From the NCBI RefSeq assembly GCF_000722705.1, contig NZ_JPFW01000009.1, positions 62,001 through 126,000 on the forward strand: a stretch of DNA of 64,000 nucleotides. The letters are read 5' to 3'. This stretch comes from Streptococcus mitis (GTDB lineage: Bacteria; Bacillota; Bacilli; Lactobacillales; Streptococcaceae). Both the position numbers and the translations under genes were made by a program. Below are positions 46,947 to 57,732 of this stretch, piece by piece. The notes below the pieces were generated by a model. That model was not told the DNA's origin. It saw nothing but the letters and a program-made list of their open reading frames with translations, and did no database searches. Each line of letters opens with the position of its first letter. The stretch's first letter is position 1.

Positions 46947-48317
46947 CTATGATGACAGTTTTGTTGCCAAGATGGCCTTGCCTTCTTTTATCAAGGGATG
47001 ACGGAACAGTGAAAAGTACAGTTGAATGGTCATGGCAACCCAGATAAGGGGTTCACAAAGGATAACACCCTTATATCCTGCCCAAGGAATAATCAAGACC
47101 ACAAAAGCGATTTTTCCGATTAGTTCAATAAAGCTAGAAACCAGAGGAAGGATCTTTTGTCCCAAGCCTTGCAAACAATTGCGATAAATCAACAAGAGAC
47201 TCAAAATAGGATAAAAGGCTGAGCTGATTTGCAGATAGAGACTACCATTTTCTACCAAGTAACCATCCGTCGAACTAGCCAAGAAGGAAACCAAGGCTGG
47301 ACTGGCAAAAAATAGAAAGATACAAATAAAGCCTGCCCAGGACATACTTAAACGACTGCCGATTCGAAGACCTTGAACAATGCGGTCTGGTCGCTTGGCC
47401 CCAAGATTCTGCGAAGCAAAGGTCGTCATCGAGGCAGAAATAGCAGTCATAGGAAGAAGAGCGAAGGCCATAATGCGTCGAGCGGCCGTTTGTGCACTTA
47501 TAATCACTGCCCCAAAGGTATTAACAGAAGACTGTAAAATCACACTGCCGATAGATACAATGGAACTCATCAAGCCCATAGCCAAACCTTGCTCTAAGAG
47601 ATCAGCGTACAAGGCCTTGTTCCATTTGAAATGTTTGAGTTGAGGGAGAAGTTCTGGCACGCTCTTACGAATATAGTAAAAGCAGAGAACCGCTGATAAA
47701 CCTTGCTAAATGATGGTAGCAAGTCCTGCGGATTGAACTCCCAGATGCAGTTGCGTAATAAAATACAAATCCAGAACCACATTAACCAAAGCAGAGAAAA
47801 TCAGGAAGCCAAGGGCTGCTAGACTGTCCCCAATAGACCGCAACAAGCCTGCAAAGAGATTATAGGCAAAGCTGACACCGACACAGGTCACAATCATAGA
47901 AATATATTGATAGGACTGAGGGAGGATTTCAGCAGGGGTATCTAAGTATTGCAAGAGAGGATACAAACCAAGAAAGCCCAGCAACATAATCACAACACTC
48001 AAAAGAGCACCTAAAATCCAGGTGGCTGCTACCGCTTCCTTGATTTTAGTAAAATTCCGAGCCCCATAATAGCGGGCAATAACAATCCCCATCCCATTTC
48101 CGACACCAAGCGTAAATCCTATAATCAAGTCAAAAATGGCAGTTGTTGCCCCAACCGCAGCCAAAGAATCTTGTCCAAGAAAACGCCCAACAATCAAGAC
48201 ATCAGCAGTGTTATAGAGCTGTTGGAAAATATTGGACAGCAAGATTGGAAAGGCAAAACTCAAAAGCGAGGGAAGAATAGGACCATGAATCAGGTCCACT
48301 GTTCGTTTTTTATTCAT
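46947..48317 (-). pseudogene. dinF: MATE-family efflux protein DinF with an in-frame amber codon
   Basis: The complete gene is 1371 bp and reads as a 12-helix MATE transporter of about 456 residues (N half TVDLIHGPILPSLLSFAFPI, C half GSVILQSSVNTFGAVII). Codon 204 is TAG (47706-47708), giving a 203-residue fragment; the same frame continues without other stops through QGLSAVLCF into the C half. A single C to T change from CAG would explain it. DinF lies after recA in pneumococci and is competence-induced. It is broken unless the stop is suppressed. Confidence 0.9.
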
Positions 48318-48384
48318 AAGGCTATTATATCAGCTTTCTAGAGGAGCGACAAGAAACAGCAAACTATGCCAGAACTAGGAAACG

Positions 48385-48410
48385 AAAAAGCAGTGGTTTT
48401 TTCCACTACT
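48385..48410 (-). terminator. Terminator after recA
   Basis: Minus-strand GTAGTGG-AAAAAA-CCACTGC followed by TTTTTCG, just past the recA stop. dinF is reached only by readthrough or its own promoter. Confidence 0.8.
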
Positions 48411-48418
48411 TTAACAGC

Positions 48419-49584
<1,166 letters not shown>

Positions 49585-49638
49585 TCTATTCTCCTACATT
49601 CTAATGGTCCTCAGACCTATCTACTATTATATCAAAAG

Positions 49639-50895
49639 TTAGTCACTTAATAAAGCCTTGCGAACTAGGTTAAAGGCATGCATAACCGCAATGTGACGTA
49701 CATCTGCTCGACTTCTGCCTCCAATATTCACCTTGATGACCTTAGTTCCATGCTCTTGCGCCAAGCCTATGTAAACTGTCCCAGCTGGGTGCCCATCTAG
49801 GCTATCTGGTCCTGCCACTCCAGTCAAACCAAGGCCAAAATCAGACTGGGTCTTGCTTCGTGCCTGCTCAGCCATCTTCTGGGCTGTATATTCAGACACC
49901 ACACCATGTTCTTCCAAATCCTGGGCAGGAATATCCAACATCTTTGATTTTTCCTCCAGGCTATAGGTCACAAAACCACCCTTAAATATACTTGATACTC
50001 CTGAAAAATCCGCCACAGTAGCTTGGAAAAGCCCTGCCGTCAAACTCTCTGCTGCTGTGATGGTTTTCCCTTGCTTTTTCAGTTCCTCTACCACAATGCT
50101 AGCCAAGCTAGACTCTTCCCCATAACCATAACAAAGTTCTCGCAAAGAAAGACTTTCAAAGGTTTGGCGACCTAAGATTTGATTTTCCAAGATATCCAAC
50201 GCTTTATTCGCCTCTTCTTGATTACTAGCTTTTGTTGACAGACGCAGAGTGACTTCTCCTGTCTTGGCATACGGTGCTAAGGTCGGATCTGTTTGATTGT
50301 CAATCAAATCAGCCAAAATGGTCACCAACTGACTTTCGCCAATTCCAAAGAAACGAAGAACTCGGGAATACAGCTTGCTCCCTGTCATCAACTTGGGTAG
50401 AAGTTGGTTTAAGACCATGGGTTTCAATTCACTTGGTGGACCAGGAAGGACGACATAGGTCACTCCTTCGACTTCTAAGATTCCTCCCACAGCCAGTCCT
50501 GTTTCGTTTGGTAGTGGAGTCGCTCCTTCTACAATTTGGGCTTGTCTTTCATTATTCGGTGTTCGGGCATAGTCTGGTCTCTGGGCAAAAAAGACATCCA
50601 ACTTCTCCCGCGCCTGAGGATCGAAGACTAATTCTTTCCCTAAAAATTTAGCCAGAGTTTGTTTGGTTAGGTCATCCTCTGTCGGTCCCAAACCACCTGT
50701 CAAAATCACTAGACCGCTACGTTGACTGGCAATCTCAAGCAAAGACAAGAGACGAGCTTCATTGTCTCCTACAGCCGTCTGAAAATATACGTCTACTCCA
50801 ATTTCTGCTAGTTTTTCTGATAAAAACTGGGCATTGGTGTTGACAATCTGTCCTGTCAAAATCTCTGTTCCAACAGCAATGATTTCTGCTTTCAT
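49639..50895 (-). CDS. cinA: Competence-induced protein CinA
   Basis: 418 residues. The N-terminal MoeA/MogA-like domain (1-170, [30 protein letters not shown]) is joined to a C-terminal nicotinamide-nucleotide amidase-like domain (about 255-415, [35 protein letters not shown]). In streptococci cinA heads the late-competence cin-rec operon and CinA targets RecA to the membrane. A SigX com-box lies upstream and GGAGGAAAC precedes the start. Confidence 0.95.
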   Translation of the reverse strand: MKAEIIAVGTEILTGQIVNTNAQFLSEKLAEIGVDVYFQTAVGDNEARLLSLLEIASQRSGLVILTGGLGPTEDDLTKQTLAKFLGKELVFDPQAREKLDVFFAQRPDYARTPNNERQAQIVEGATPLPNETGLAVGGILEVEGVTYVVLPGPPSELKPMVLNQLLPKLMTGSKLYSRVLRFFGIGESQLVTILADLIDNQTDPTLAPYAKTGEVTLRLSTKASNQEEANKALDILENQILGRQTFESLSLRELCYGYGEESSLASIVVEELKKQGKTITAAESLTAGLFQATVADFSGVSSIFKGGFVTYSLEEKSKMLDIPAQDLEEHGVVSEYTAQKMAEQARSKTQSDFGLGLTGVAGPDSLDGHPAGTVYIGLAQEHGTKVIKVNIGGRSRADVRHIAVMHAFNLVRKALLSD

Positions 50896-50912
50896 GTTTC
50901 CTCCTACCTATC

Positions 50913-50920
50913 TATTCGTA
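50913..50920 (-). promoter_or_regulatory. Com-box (SigX promoter) of cinA
   Basis: The minus-strand octamer TACGAATA matches the cin-box recognised by the competence sigma factor SigX/ComX, with a T-rich tract upstream. It lies 18 bp before the cinA start. Confidence 0.85.
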
Positions 50921-50928
50921 TTTTTTTG

Positions 50929-50956
50929 AAAAAATCGCAGGAAATTTCCCACGATT
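50929..50956 (-). terminator. Terminator after the LCP gene
   Basis: Minus-strand AATCGTGGGAAATTTCCTGCGATT followed by TTTTC. It insulates cinA from lytR readthrough. Confidence 0.75.
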
Positions 50957-50983
50957 GATTTTTTATTTGTATCAAAAAACAAA

Positions 50984-52036
50984 CTATTCTACTTCATTTG
51001 TTACAAAGACGCTTTGTTGTTGATTATCCCCATTATCAACAGGTACCCGTCCAAACAAATCTTCAAATAAGACAACATTTGTTTCAAGCTGAGTGACTTC
51101 TTCTTGTCCCAAAGAACGTCGCAATATATTCTGCATTTCCAACATATGCTCTCTCGAAACAATCTGGTAAGAAATACCTTGCAACATCTCTCCCTCACCC
51201 TTCAACTGTTGTGATTCAATGGTTTTAAATGAATCTTTATAACCCAACAAGTTCGGAATACTTTTTGCAGATAAATCAATATTAGTCTGCATATTGGTAC
51301 TTAGAGCTTTTAAGATAGACTGATAGTGACTGACACTATCCAAACTAAGAACTTTTTCAACAACTTTTTGAATGACTTCACGCTGACGCTTCTGACGTCC
51401 GTAGTCTCCTTCTGGATCTTGATACCGCATGCGTGAATAAACAAGCGCTTCCTCTCCATTTATTTTCTGTTCTCCAACGCCAATAGAAATGGTGTTAAAT
51501 TCTTCTTGGTCACTGATAGAAATCGGGAAACCTAGCGTGTTATTGACGGTAATGCCACCTACTGCATCGACTAATTGTTGCAATCCTTGCATATTAACCA
51601 TAATGTAGCGATCGATGTGGATATTCATCATCTTTTGAATTGTTTCTATAGCAAGTTCTGCTCCACCACCAGCATAGGCAGCGTTTAACTTTGCTTCTTC
51701 AATACGACCATCTTTATGCTGAATTTTAGTCAGAATATCACGTTCCAAACTCAACATCATGGTTTTCTTTGTGTGAGGATTGACGGTCAGCAAAATCATA
51801 CTGTCACTATTTCCAGCCCACTGATCCGTACGTTCCACATTCCCAGTATCAACTCCCATTAAAAGGATCGTTAAAGGTTCAGTCGCCTCAATAACCTTGG
51901 TTTCTTCCCCAATCTTTTTATAGGTTTTTGATAAGGTTTGTGTACCTTGCTGATAAATGGTATAAGCAAAGACACCCACACCCAAAACTGTCACAGCTAG
52001 AAAAGCTAGCACCATTCCAATAATTTTTTTAACCAT
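50984..52036 (-). CDS. lytR: LytR-CpsA-Psr (LCP) family protein
   Basis: 350 residues. An N-terminal membrane anchor (6-27) precedes an extracellular LCP domain (about 60-280) with the arginine/aspartate pocket residues in DTGNVERTDQWAGNSDSMILLTVN and the conserved SRMRYQDPEGDYGRQKRQREVI segment. LCP enzymes ligate wall teichoic acids or capsule to peptidoglycan. It is last of the tsaE-GNAT-LCP cluster, eight bases after the GNAT gene. Confidence 0.93.
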   Translation of the reverse strand: MVKKIIGMVLAFLAVTVLGVGVFAYTIYQQGTQTLSKTYKKIGEETKVIEATEPLTILLMGVDTGNVERTDQWAGNSDSMILLTVNPHTKKTMMLSLERDILTKIQHKDGRIEEAKLNAAYAGGGAELAIETIQKMMNIHIDRYIMVNMQGLQQLVDAVGGITVNNTLGFPISISDQEEFNTISIGVGEQKINGEEALVYSRMRYQDPEGDYGRQKRQREVIQKVVEKVLSLDSVSHYQSILKALSTNMQTNIDLSAKSIPNLLGYKDSFKTIESQQLKGEGEMLQGISYQIVSREHMLEMQNILRRSLGQEEVTQLETNVVLFEDLFGRVPVDNGDNQQQSVFVTNEVE

Positions 52037-52043
52037 ATTTCTA

Positions 52044-52562
52044 CTAATCTATCAGTTTACCCATCAAGTAAACATCAATAAATTTCCCTTCTTCTATATA
52101 CGCACCGCGTTCTTGTCTACCTTCAATTACAAAGCCATGCTTTTGATAAAGATGGACTGCAGCTTGATTACGAGTTTGGACAGTCAGTTGGAGACGACGC
52201 AGAATGCCACTTGCTTGTGCCCACTCTATCGCTTCTTCTAGCAAAAAACTTCCCAATCCATTATTCCAATATTTCTTACCAATCACAATAAAGAGATCTC
52301 CAATATGACGAACTCTCTTGCGTTGATCAGCTGTGATATTTACAAGACCAGCTATTTCGTCATTCAGTAAGGCCAGTAAAGTGATTTGATTTTCCGAGTG
52401 AGCCTGTTTATCCAAAAATAGCTCCATCTCAGTATCTGTCATCAAAATACCATCCCTATCCAGGCTGGTAAAATCTGTCTCCAAACTCACACAATTTAAA
52501 AATGATACTAAGGCAGCTGCATCTTCAATTTCTGCTTCCCTAATGAGCAATTCATACTCCAT
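52044..52562 (-). CDS. GNAT family N-acetyltransferase
   Basis: 172 residues. The acetyl-CoA binding segment (about 85-115, GDLFIVIGKKYWNNGLGSFLLEEAIEWA) and the C-terminal beta-strand (LYQKHGFVIEGRQ) identify the fold. Substrate unknown; it overlaps tsaE by 11 bp. Confidence 0.88.
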   Translation of the reverse strand: MEYELLIREAEIEDAAALVSFLNCVSLETDFTSLDRDGILMTDTEMELFLDKQAHSENQITLLALLNDEIAGLVNITADQRKRVRHIGDLFIVIGKKYWNNGLGSFLLEEAIEWAQASGILRRLQLTVQTRNQAAVHLYQKHGFVIEGRQERGAYIEEGKFIDVYLMGKLID

Positions 52563-52995
52563 GTTGAAGCTCCTCTAAGAGTTTTTCTGCACGCAAACCC
52601 TTGGCTTTGAAGTTTAATCTGCGACCATCTTCCTCTTTTAGAATTTCCAATTCTAAATAAGTATCTGGCAAGGCATCACCTAAAAGATTTCCCCACTCAA
52701 TGACAGTTACCCCACCACCAAAGAGAAACTCATCCAAGTCAATAGAATCAGCATCCCCCTCGATACGATAAACATCTAAATGGTAAAGTGGAAGACGACC
52801 TTCATACTCTCTCACGATAGTATAAGTTGGACTCTTAATCATCTGAGAAATCTGTAATCCCTTAGCAAGGCCTTTTGTAAAGGTTGTTTTACCTGCACCA
52901 AGTTCTCCAGTTAAGATTAAAACATCATTCTTTTCTAATAGATGACCCAAGCGTTCCCCTAAAGATTGTAGCTCTTCTTCATTTTTTGTGTACAT
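52552..52995 (-). CDS. tsaE: tRNA t6A synthesis ATPase TsaE
   Basis: 147 residues. Walker A GELGAGKTTFTKGLAKGL (about 33-50), a conserved SPTYTIVREYEG, and an HLDVYR-IE strand. TsaE acts with TsaB and TsaD in threonylcarbamoyladenosine formation on tRNAs. It is the first gene of the tsaE-GNAT-lytR cluster. Confidence 0.94.
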   Translation of the reverse strand: MYTKNEEELQSLGERLGHLLEKNDVLILTGELGAGKTTFTKGLAKGLQISQMIKSPTYTIVREYEGRLPLYHLDVYRIEGDADSIDLDEFLFGGGVTVIEWGNLLGDALPDTYLELEILKEEDGRRLNFKAKGLRAEKLLEELQHGV

Positions 52996-53047
52996 ACCTC
53001 TATTATACCAAAAAGTTTTCTTCTGTGTCTATTTTCCTGCTAAACTT

Positions 53048-53154
53048 ACACTCAATGAAAATCAAAGAGCAAACTAGGAAGCTAGCCGCAGGCTGTACTT
53101 GAGTACGGCAAGGCGACGCTGACGTAGTTTGAATTTGATTTTCGAAGAGTATTA
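53048..53154 (+). repeat. BOX element upstream of tsaE
   Basis: ACTCAATGAAAATCAAAGAGC at the left, GTACGGCAAGGCGACGCTGACG in the middle and TTTGATTTTCGAAGAGTATTA at the right, the two ends being complementary. It matches the copy inside the FMN riboswitch closely, in the other orientation. Confidence 0.92.
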
Positions 53155-53185
53155 CCATCATAACATCCATAAAAACAGGCTTGCT

Positions 53186-53806
53186 CTAAAAGAAAATGAG
53201 CGTAGCAATGACCAATACAAGATCTCGGAAAATATGACCATAAAAGGAAACTTCCTTTTTAACAGAATTTGGGACAAGATAGGCTGCAAAAAACAAACCC
53301 AGTCCAATATAAATCAGAAGTGAGACAATAGTCATTGGATTTCTTAAGAAAAGAAGTGTTGCTATAATAGTCACCAACACTGTCTTTTTTCTGTCTAGCA
53401 TAGCAAGCAAATCGCGCATGTATTTTTTCAAGGGTAAAAAAATCAACAAATCTAGCCCAAATAGAAAGAAAAAGGATGGCAATAAAAAGTCAACTAATTC
53501 TTGTTGCAGCGTATTTTTGATAAACAAGTTGTCTGACAAAACAAGGACAGCTCCTAACAAATTAATTAAGAGTAACATACTGTAAAAAAGCTTCACTGAC
53601 TTCTTACTGGCTAGGACACTATGGACTTCTTGCTTACGAGTATAAAGATAATTTACTCCAGCACAGATTCCTGAAACGAAGACCATACTTCCGATGAAAA
53701 AAGCTGTACTTTGTTTAAAGGACAAGATGCATTCTTTCCATAGGAAACAGCTGCTCAAACTGATTTGAATTAAAGCTAACAAAAATAAGATTCTCATTGA
53801 TTTCAT
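53186..53806 (-). CDS. Hypothetical polytopic membrane protein
   Basis: 206 residues with six to seven predicted membrane segments, no catalytic motif recognised. It ends directly beside the BOX element. The start MKSMRIL has AGAGAAAAG upstream. Function unknown. Confidence 0.75.
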   Translation of the reverse strand: MKSMRILFLLALIQISLSSCFLWKECILSFKQSTAFFIGSMVFVSGICAGVNYLYTRKQEVHSVLASKKSVKLFYSMLLLINLLGAVLVLSDNLFIKNTLQQELVDFLLPSFFFLFGLDLLIFLPLKKYMRDLLAMLDRKKTVLVTIIATLLFLRNPMTIVSLLIYIGLGLFFAAYLVPNSVKKEVSFYGHIFRDLVLVIATLIFF

Positions 53807-53909
53807 CTTTTCTCTCCCTTCCTACCAATCATTATACTCGGAGAAAAGAGAGAACTGTTTCTAATCTTCTCAAATGTCTCTTTTAGACGCTAAACAAACA
53901 CGAGAGACT

Positions 53910-54025
53910 AATACTCAATGAAAATCAAAGAGCAAACTAGGATGCTAGCCACAGGTTGCTCAAAACACTGTTTTGAGGTTGCAAATAGAGCTGACATGGT
54001 TTGAAGAGATTTTCGAAGAATATAA
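53910..54025 (+). repeat. BOX element between membrane gene and tprA
   Basis: It starts ATACTCAATGAAAATCAAAG, has a CAAAACACTGTTTTGAGG central hairpin and ends TTTGAAGAGATTTTCGAAG. It is a boxA/boxC-type variant like that at 22613. Confidence 0.9.
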
Positions 54026-54111
54026 ATTTGAAATAAGGCTGATAGTATTAATTTCACTATCAGCCTTACAGGTTATTTAACGTTTCAGAAAAACTATAAT
54101 GTCAAGATTAA

Positions 54112-54975
54112 CTAAACAGTATCTAATTCCTTCAAATAATTTTCTATATTCATCAACATTAAAGGATTGTTATAAATCTTACATAACTCTTTTGCTTCTA
54201 TATAATAATTTTTGACTTGTTCTTTATCTAGAAATTTGGCTCCAGCATTTCCTACAAGAATAAGTAGAGGAGCCAGTTGGTAGCTTGTCTGTCTTTTTTT
54301 ACAGAGTTCAATCGTCTCAAGAGCTTCTTGGATGGCTTCGTTATATTTTTCCTTTGACACTAGGTAGTGAGCGTAATTGTAACGAACTCTGATGTAGCCA
54401 AATAAAAACTCTTGATGCTCAAAATTTTTTGTCTGATATAACTCCATTAAATGAGAGTAGTTTGCCTCATATTCTTGTTCACGACCCACTAAGGAATAGA
54501 AATTAGATAGAGTATTCAACGCCTTTAAATAAATCAGAGTATTTGAAGAGACTTTTAATAATATATTTTCCAATGAAGAAATTGCCTCACGCTTACTGTC
54601 ATATTGATAGAAGTCAATAATAGCTTTAATCCATTCAAGGTAAGTTCGGTCTTCTAGTGTTAGAAAAGTACTTCGTTCAATCTCTATTCTATAAATATAT
54701 TCCAAATCGTCATAATTTCTATCATCTAATAGACGAGCAGATAATTGCTTGAAATTAGAGAGGTTAGATTTAATTTCAATTTGTTCATTAAAAAAATAAT
54801 CTAATGGCACTTCAAGTCGTTGTGAGAGTTTGAACAAAAGGTCTGCGGAGGGAATGAAATGCCCTCTCTCAATTTTACTAATCTGGCTTTGTTCACAAAT
54901 TCCTTCTGCAAGAGTTTGTTGGGAGAGTCTCAACTCTTTTCTTTTCAATCTGAATTTCTCTGCGAGTGTATTCAT
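54112..54975 (-). CDS. tprA: TprA, PlcR-type pheromone-responsive regulator
   Basis: 287 residues. The XRE domain (about 5-60, RKELRLSQQTLAEGICEQSQISKIERG) is followed by TPR-like helices (about 70-285). It is divergent from phrA, which encodes the peptide that relieves TprA repression in S. pneumoniae D39. The promoter TTGCTA-17-TATAAT lies upstream (-10 about 55015). In D39 TprA represses phrA and a lantibiotic cluster; here the flanking DNA beyond phrA is an IS remnant, so its remaining target is phrA and unknown distant genes. Confidence 0.9.
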   Translation of the reverse strand: MNTLAEKFRLKRKELRLSQQTLAEGICEQSQISKIERGHFIPSADLLFKLSQRLEVPLDYFFNEQIEIKSNLSNFKQLSARLLDDRNYDDLEYIYRIEIERSTFLTLEDRTYLEWIKAIIDFYQYDSKREAISSLENILLKVSSNTLIYLKALNTLSNFYSLVGREQEYEANYSHLMELYQTKNFEHQEFLFGYIRVRYNYAHYLVSKEKYNEAIQEALETIELCKKRQTSYQLAPLLILVGNAGAKFLDKEQVKNYYIEAKELCKIYNNPLMLMNIENYLKELDTV

Positions 54976-55102
54976 TAAAGATAATAATCCTTCCTATTTG
55001 CTTAATTTCATTATAAAATTTTTAGTTCAAAATAGCAAGTTAAAGGAATAAAAAATTCTTCATGGTAATAATAAGAAAAAAAGTCAAACCAAATATAAAA
55101 AA

Positions 55103-55131
55103 TTGACTGATTTTCATATGTGTGTTAGAAT
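55103..55131 (+). promoter_or_regulatory. phrA promoter
   Basis: TTGACT (55103-55108), 17 bp, TAGAAT (55126-55131). The spacer contains CATATG, a possible part of the TprA site. Confidence 0.75.
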
Positions 55132-55160
55132 TAAGAAGAAAGAAAAGAGGTCAATATAGG

Positions 55161-55331
55161 ATGAGGAGAAATCGTGGAATTAAAAAAATAGTTATATTTG
55201 TATTACTCAGTGTTCTTGCATTTGGTAATACAATTCCCTATCAACAGTTTGTTCAGAAGAATAGACAATTGGAAGTTCGAGTACAATCACAAAAAAAATC
55301 GAATGGACTTGATGTTGGAAAGGCAGATTAA
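55161..55331 (+). CDS. phrA: PhrA pheromone precursor
   Basis: 56 residues from the ATG at 55161 (AGAGG upstream). A basic N-terminus and hydrophobic segment (about 9-24, IVIFVLLSVLAFGNTI) form a Sec signal. The exported tail ends SNGLDVGKAD, the active peptide of PhrA in S. pneumoniae D39. After cleavage the peptide is imported by an oligopeptide permease and binds TprA. A frame starting earlier (55122) overlaps the promoter and is not used. Confidence 0.92.
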   Translation: MRRNRGIKKIVIFVLLSVLAFGNTIPYQQFVQKNRQLEVRVQSQKKSNGLDVGKAD

Positions 55332-55425
55332 AGAATAACGGAATAGAATTAGTCTCTAGTATATTCGCTTTTATTATTCATTAAAAATTGTAGGGGCAAG
55401 TTTGAAAAAAATAAAAATTAGTTGA

Positions 55426-55464
55426 TTGCTTATTTCTCCAAATTTTGGGTATACTAAAAAGAGG
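55426..55464 (+). promoter_or_regulatory. Orphan promoter and ribosome site cut by the IS remnant
   Basis: TTGCTT (55426-55431), 18 bp, TATACT (55450-55455), then AAGAGG (55460-55465). The following bases belong to the IS junction (55468) and contain no start codon gene, so this signal probably once drove a gene now lost. Confidence 0.4.
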
Positions 55465-55467
55465 ACT

Positions 55468-56299
55468 TGACACCTAAATTTTAAAATTAAAGCACGTTGA
55501 ATCCATGTTTCTGTGCGAAGCGAATAGCATCTTGAAGAGACATTGTCTTATCAGGATTTCTTATTTCTGTAAGATCTTGTAATCTTGGATTATAACTCTC
55601 CTGTTTTAAAAGTACGTGGTAGATGGCAACCAATAATCTGCGACAAATAGCGATGATAGCTTTTCGATGCCCCCGTCGTTTCTTGAGTTTGAGATATTTA
55701 TTTCGTAATTCAGGGTGCTTCTCTGATTTAACCACGGCGTTAGCTATTTGAACAAGAAAAGGTTTGAGGTAGTGACCACCTTTCGAAATACGAGTAGAAA
55801 ATTTCTTTCTTGCACTTTCATTGTTGGCAGGAACTAATCCAGACCAAGAACAGAGTTTACCCGCAGTGTTAAAAACAGTCATATCAGCTCCGATTTCAGA
55901 GATAATTCTGAGGGCAGATAGTTCCTCTTTGAAACCAGGCACGGTTTGGATTAGCTTGACCTGTTCTTGGCATTCTTGTCCGAGCTTCCGAATCATGGTT
56001 TCTAAATCTTCTTTACAGACGGCAAGTGCATCATAGTGTTCCTTGATGATTCTGATTTTCTCAGCTTGTTCAGGTGTCACATCCCCCTCAATAGCGATTT
56101 TCAAGTCTTGCAGCTTATCCTTCATTCGCTTGTGAACCAACTGTTCAATGTTTGGTTTCTCCTCTTGATTGTCAAGTATGCTCTGAATAATAGCCTGAGC
56201 ACTTTTTCCGAACACATCAGAAACGAGTCGCTTATTCAATTATAAGTTTACGTGCTCCTAGTCACAGTTAGTTGTGCTTGATGGAAAGAATGACACCTA
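55468..56299 (-). mobile_element. IS110-family element, internally deleted
   Basis: The C-terminal half of an IS110 transposase (Transposase_20 region: LIQTVPGFKEELSALRIISEIG, FNTAGKLCSWSGLVPANNES, SRISKGGHYLKPFLVQIA) is encoded at 55487-56239 on the minus strand. The N-terminal DEDD catalytic domain is missing: an in-frame TAA sits just before the remaining frame, after DNA that still has an AGGAG typical of the original leader. TGACACCTA flanks it at 55468-55476 and 56291-56299. So both ends remain and the middle is deleted. Confidence 0.75.
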
Positions 56300-56399
56300 T
56301 AAAAATGCGAGGTAGTGGCTATACCACTCACTTATTCACCTCCCCGTGATTTGTAGTAGTGATAGGCTTTTTCACTATTATTATAAAACAAAATAAAGA

Positions 56400-56428
56400 G
56401 CACAACACTTTTTCATTTTGTGTTGTGC
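56400..56428 (+). other. 9-bp inverted repeat upstream of the choline-binding protease
   Basis: GCACAACAC (56400-56408) and GTGTTGTGC (56420-56428) form a perfect hairpin or operator between a possible -10 and the protease start. No T-run follows on the plus strand. Confidence 0.4.
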
Positions 56429-56460
56429 CTTGAGTGAAACGAAAGGAATTAATTATAAAA

Positions 56461-57714
56461 ATGAAGAAAACATTTTATCGCAAATTCGGTATTTCAATTA
56501 TTGCTAGTATTTTATTGGCTAGTCAGCTATCTACAGTATCTGCTTTGACTGTTATTTCTAATATAGGTGAAGAATATGAGGTAAGTGAAACTTTACAAGA
56601 GAGTCCAGGAAGTAATAATTTTTCCCTTCCAGATATTTCACCGACTTATGGTAAATATTATACAGATCAGTCAGAAGTCATTATTGGTAAAAATGATTTA
56701 GTTAAAATTGAGAATACTTTACAGTATCCGTATTCTACGTCAGCTTACGTAGAAGCAGAATTTAATGGTATAAATTCTGTTTTTAGAGGAAGTGCTAGTT
56801 TTGTAAAAGATAATATTTTGATTACAGCGGCTCATGTTGTTTACGATCGTGATTCTAATACAGAGGCAGACTCTGTATATGTTATGCCTGCTGCTACTCC
56901 AAACAAAAATCCAGTAGGAAAAATAAAGGTAAAAGAAGTTCGTTATCTAAAAGAATTTCAAAATACTGCTTCAAATGAACTTACTACATATGACTTAGCA
57001 GTTTTAATTTTGGAAGAACCAATTGGTTCTCAATTAGGTACACTGGGGCTTCCGAATAACCTAGGAAATCTTGAAGGTATAGGGGCAACTATTACTGGAT
57101 ATCCAGCTATGAGTACTGCTAAGCAAATGTATACCGATTCTAAGGATGTTGTAAAAGATACGGGAGATTTTCTAATGTATCAAATAGATACTTTAGGAGG
57201 TGCTAGTGGAGCTGCCGTATATGATAGCAGTTATAGAATGATTGGTGTTCATGTATCTGGTAGTTCTGCTGGACAAATGAATTATGCTGTTAAGTTAAAT
57301 GAGAAAGCTCTATCTTTCATCTACTCTGTTATTCAAGGGCATTCAATTGATGGATGGAAGTTGATTAGTGGTACTTGGTATTATTATAAGAATAGTAATA
57401 AACAAACAGGTTGGCAAAGTATAAATGGCAAATGGTATTATCTTGAAACCTCTGGTTCAATGTCCACAGGTTGGAAATATGTACGAGGAAGATGGTATTA
57501 TTTAGATAAGACCAATGGTGACATGAAGACTGGTTGGTATAAAGATGGCTCAACATGGTACTATTTAGATCCTACTAATGGAGATATGAAGACAGGTTGG
57601 ATAAAAGTAGGAGAAAAATGGTATTATCTCAACTCCTCTGGAGCAATGGTTACAGGTAGCCAAACTATCGATGGTAAAGTTTATAATTTCGCTTCATCTG
57701 GTGAGTGGATCTAA
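56461..57714 (+). CDS. Choline-binding trypsin-like serine protease (CbpG-like)
   Basis: 417 residues from MKKTFYRKFG (ATG 56461; AAGGAA upstream at long spacing, so a GTG at 56434 is possible). Signal peptide 1-31. A V8-like S1 protease domain (about 65-300) has the triad His in ITAAHVV, Asp in TTYDLAVL and Ser in GGASGAAVY. The C-terminal ~110 residues hold about five choline-binding repeats (GWKLISGTWYYY, TGWQSINGKWYYL). It binds phosphocholine on teichoic acid and probably cleaves host proteins, like pneumococcal CbpG. Confidence 0.9.
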   Translation: MKKTFYRKFGISIIASILLASQLSTVSALTVISNIGEEYEVSETLQESPGSNNFSLPDISPTYGKYYTDQSEVIIGKNDLVKIENTLQYPYSTSAYVEAEFNGINSVFRGSASFVKDNILITAAHVVYDRDSNTEADSVYVMPAATPNKNPVGKIKVKEVRYLKEFQNTASNELTTYDLAVLILEEPIGSQLGTLGLPNNLGNLEGIGATITGYPAMSTAKQMYTDSKDVVKDTGDFLMYQIDTLGGASGAAVYDSSYRMIGVHVSGSSAGQMNYAVKLNEKALSFIYSVIQGHSIDGWKLISGTWYYYKNSNKQTGWQSINGKWYYLETSGSMSTGWKYVRGRWYYLDKTNGDMKTGWYKDGSTWYYLDPTNGDMKTGWIKVGEKWYYLNSSGAMVTGSQTIDGKVYNFASSGEWI

Positions 57715-57732
57715 TATTGGAGGAATATATAA

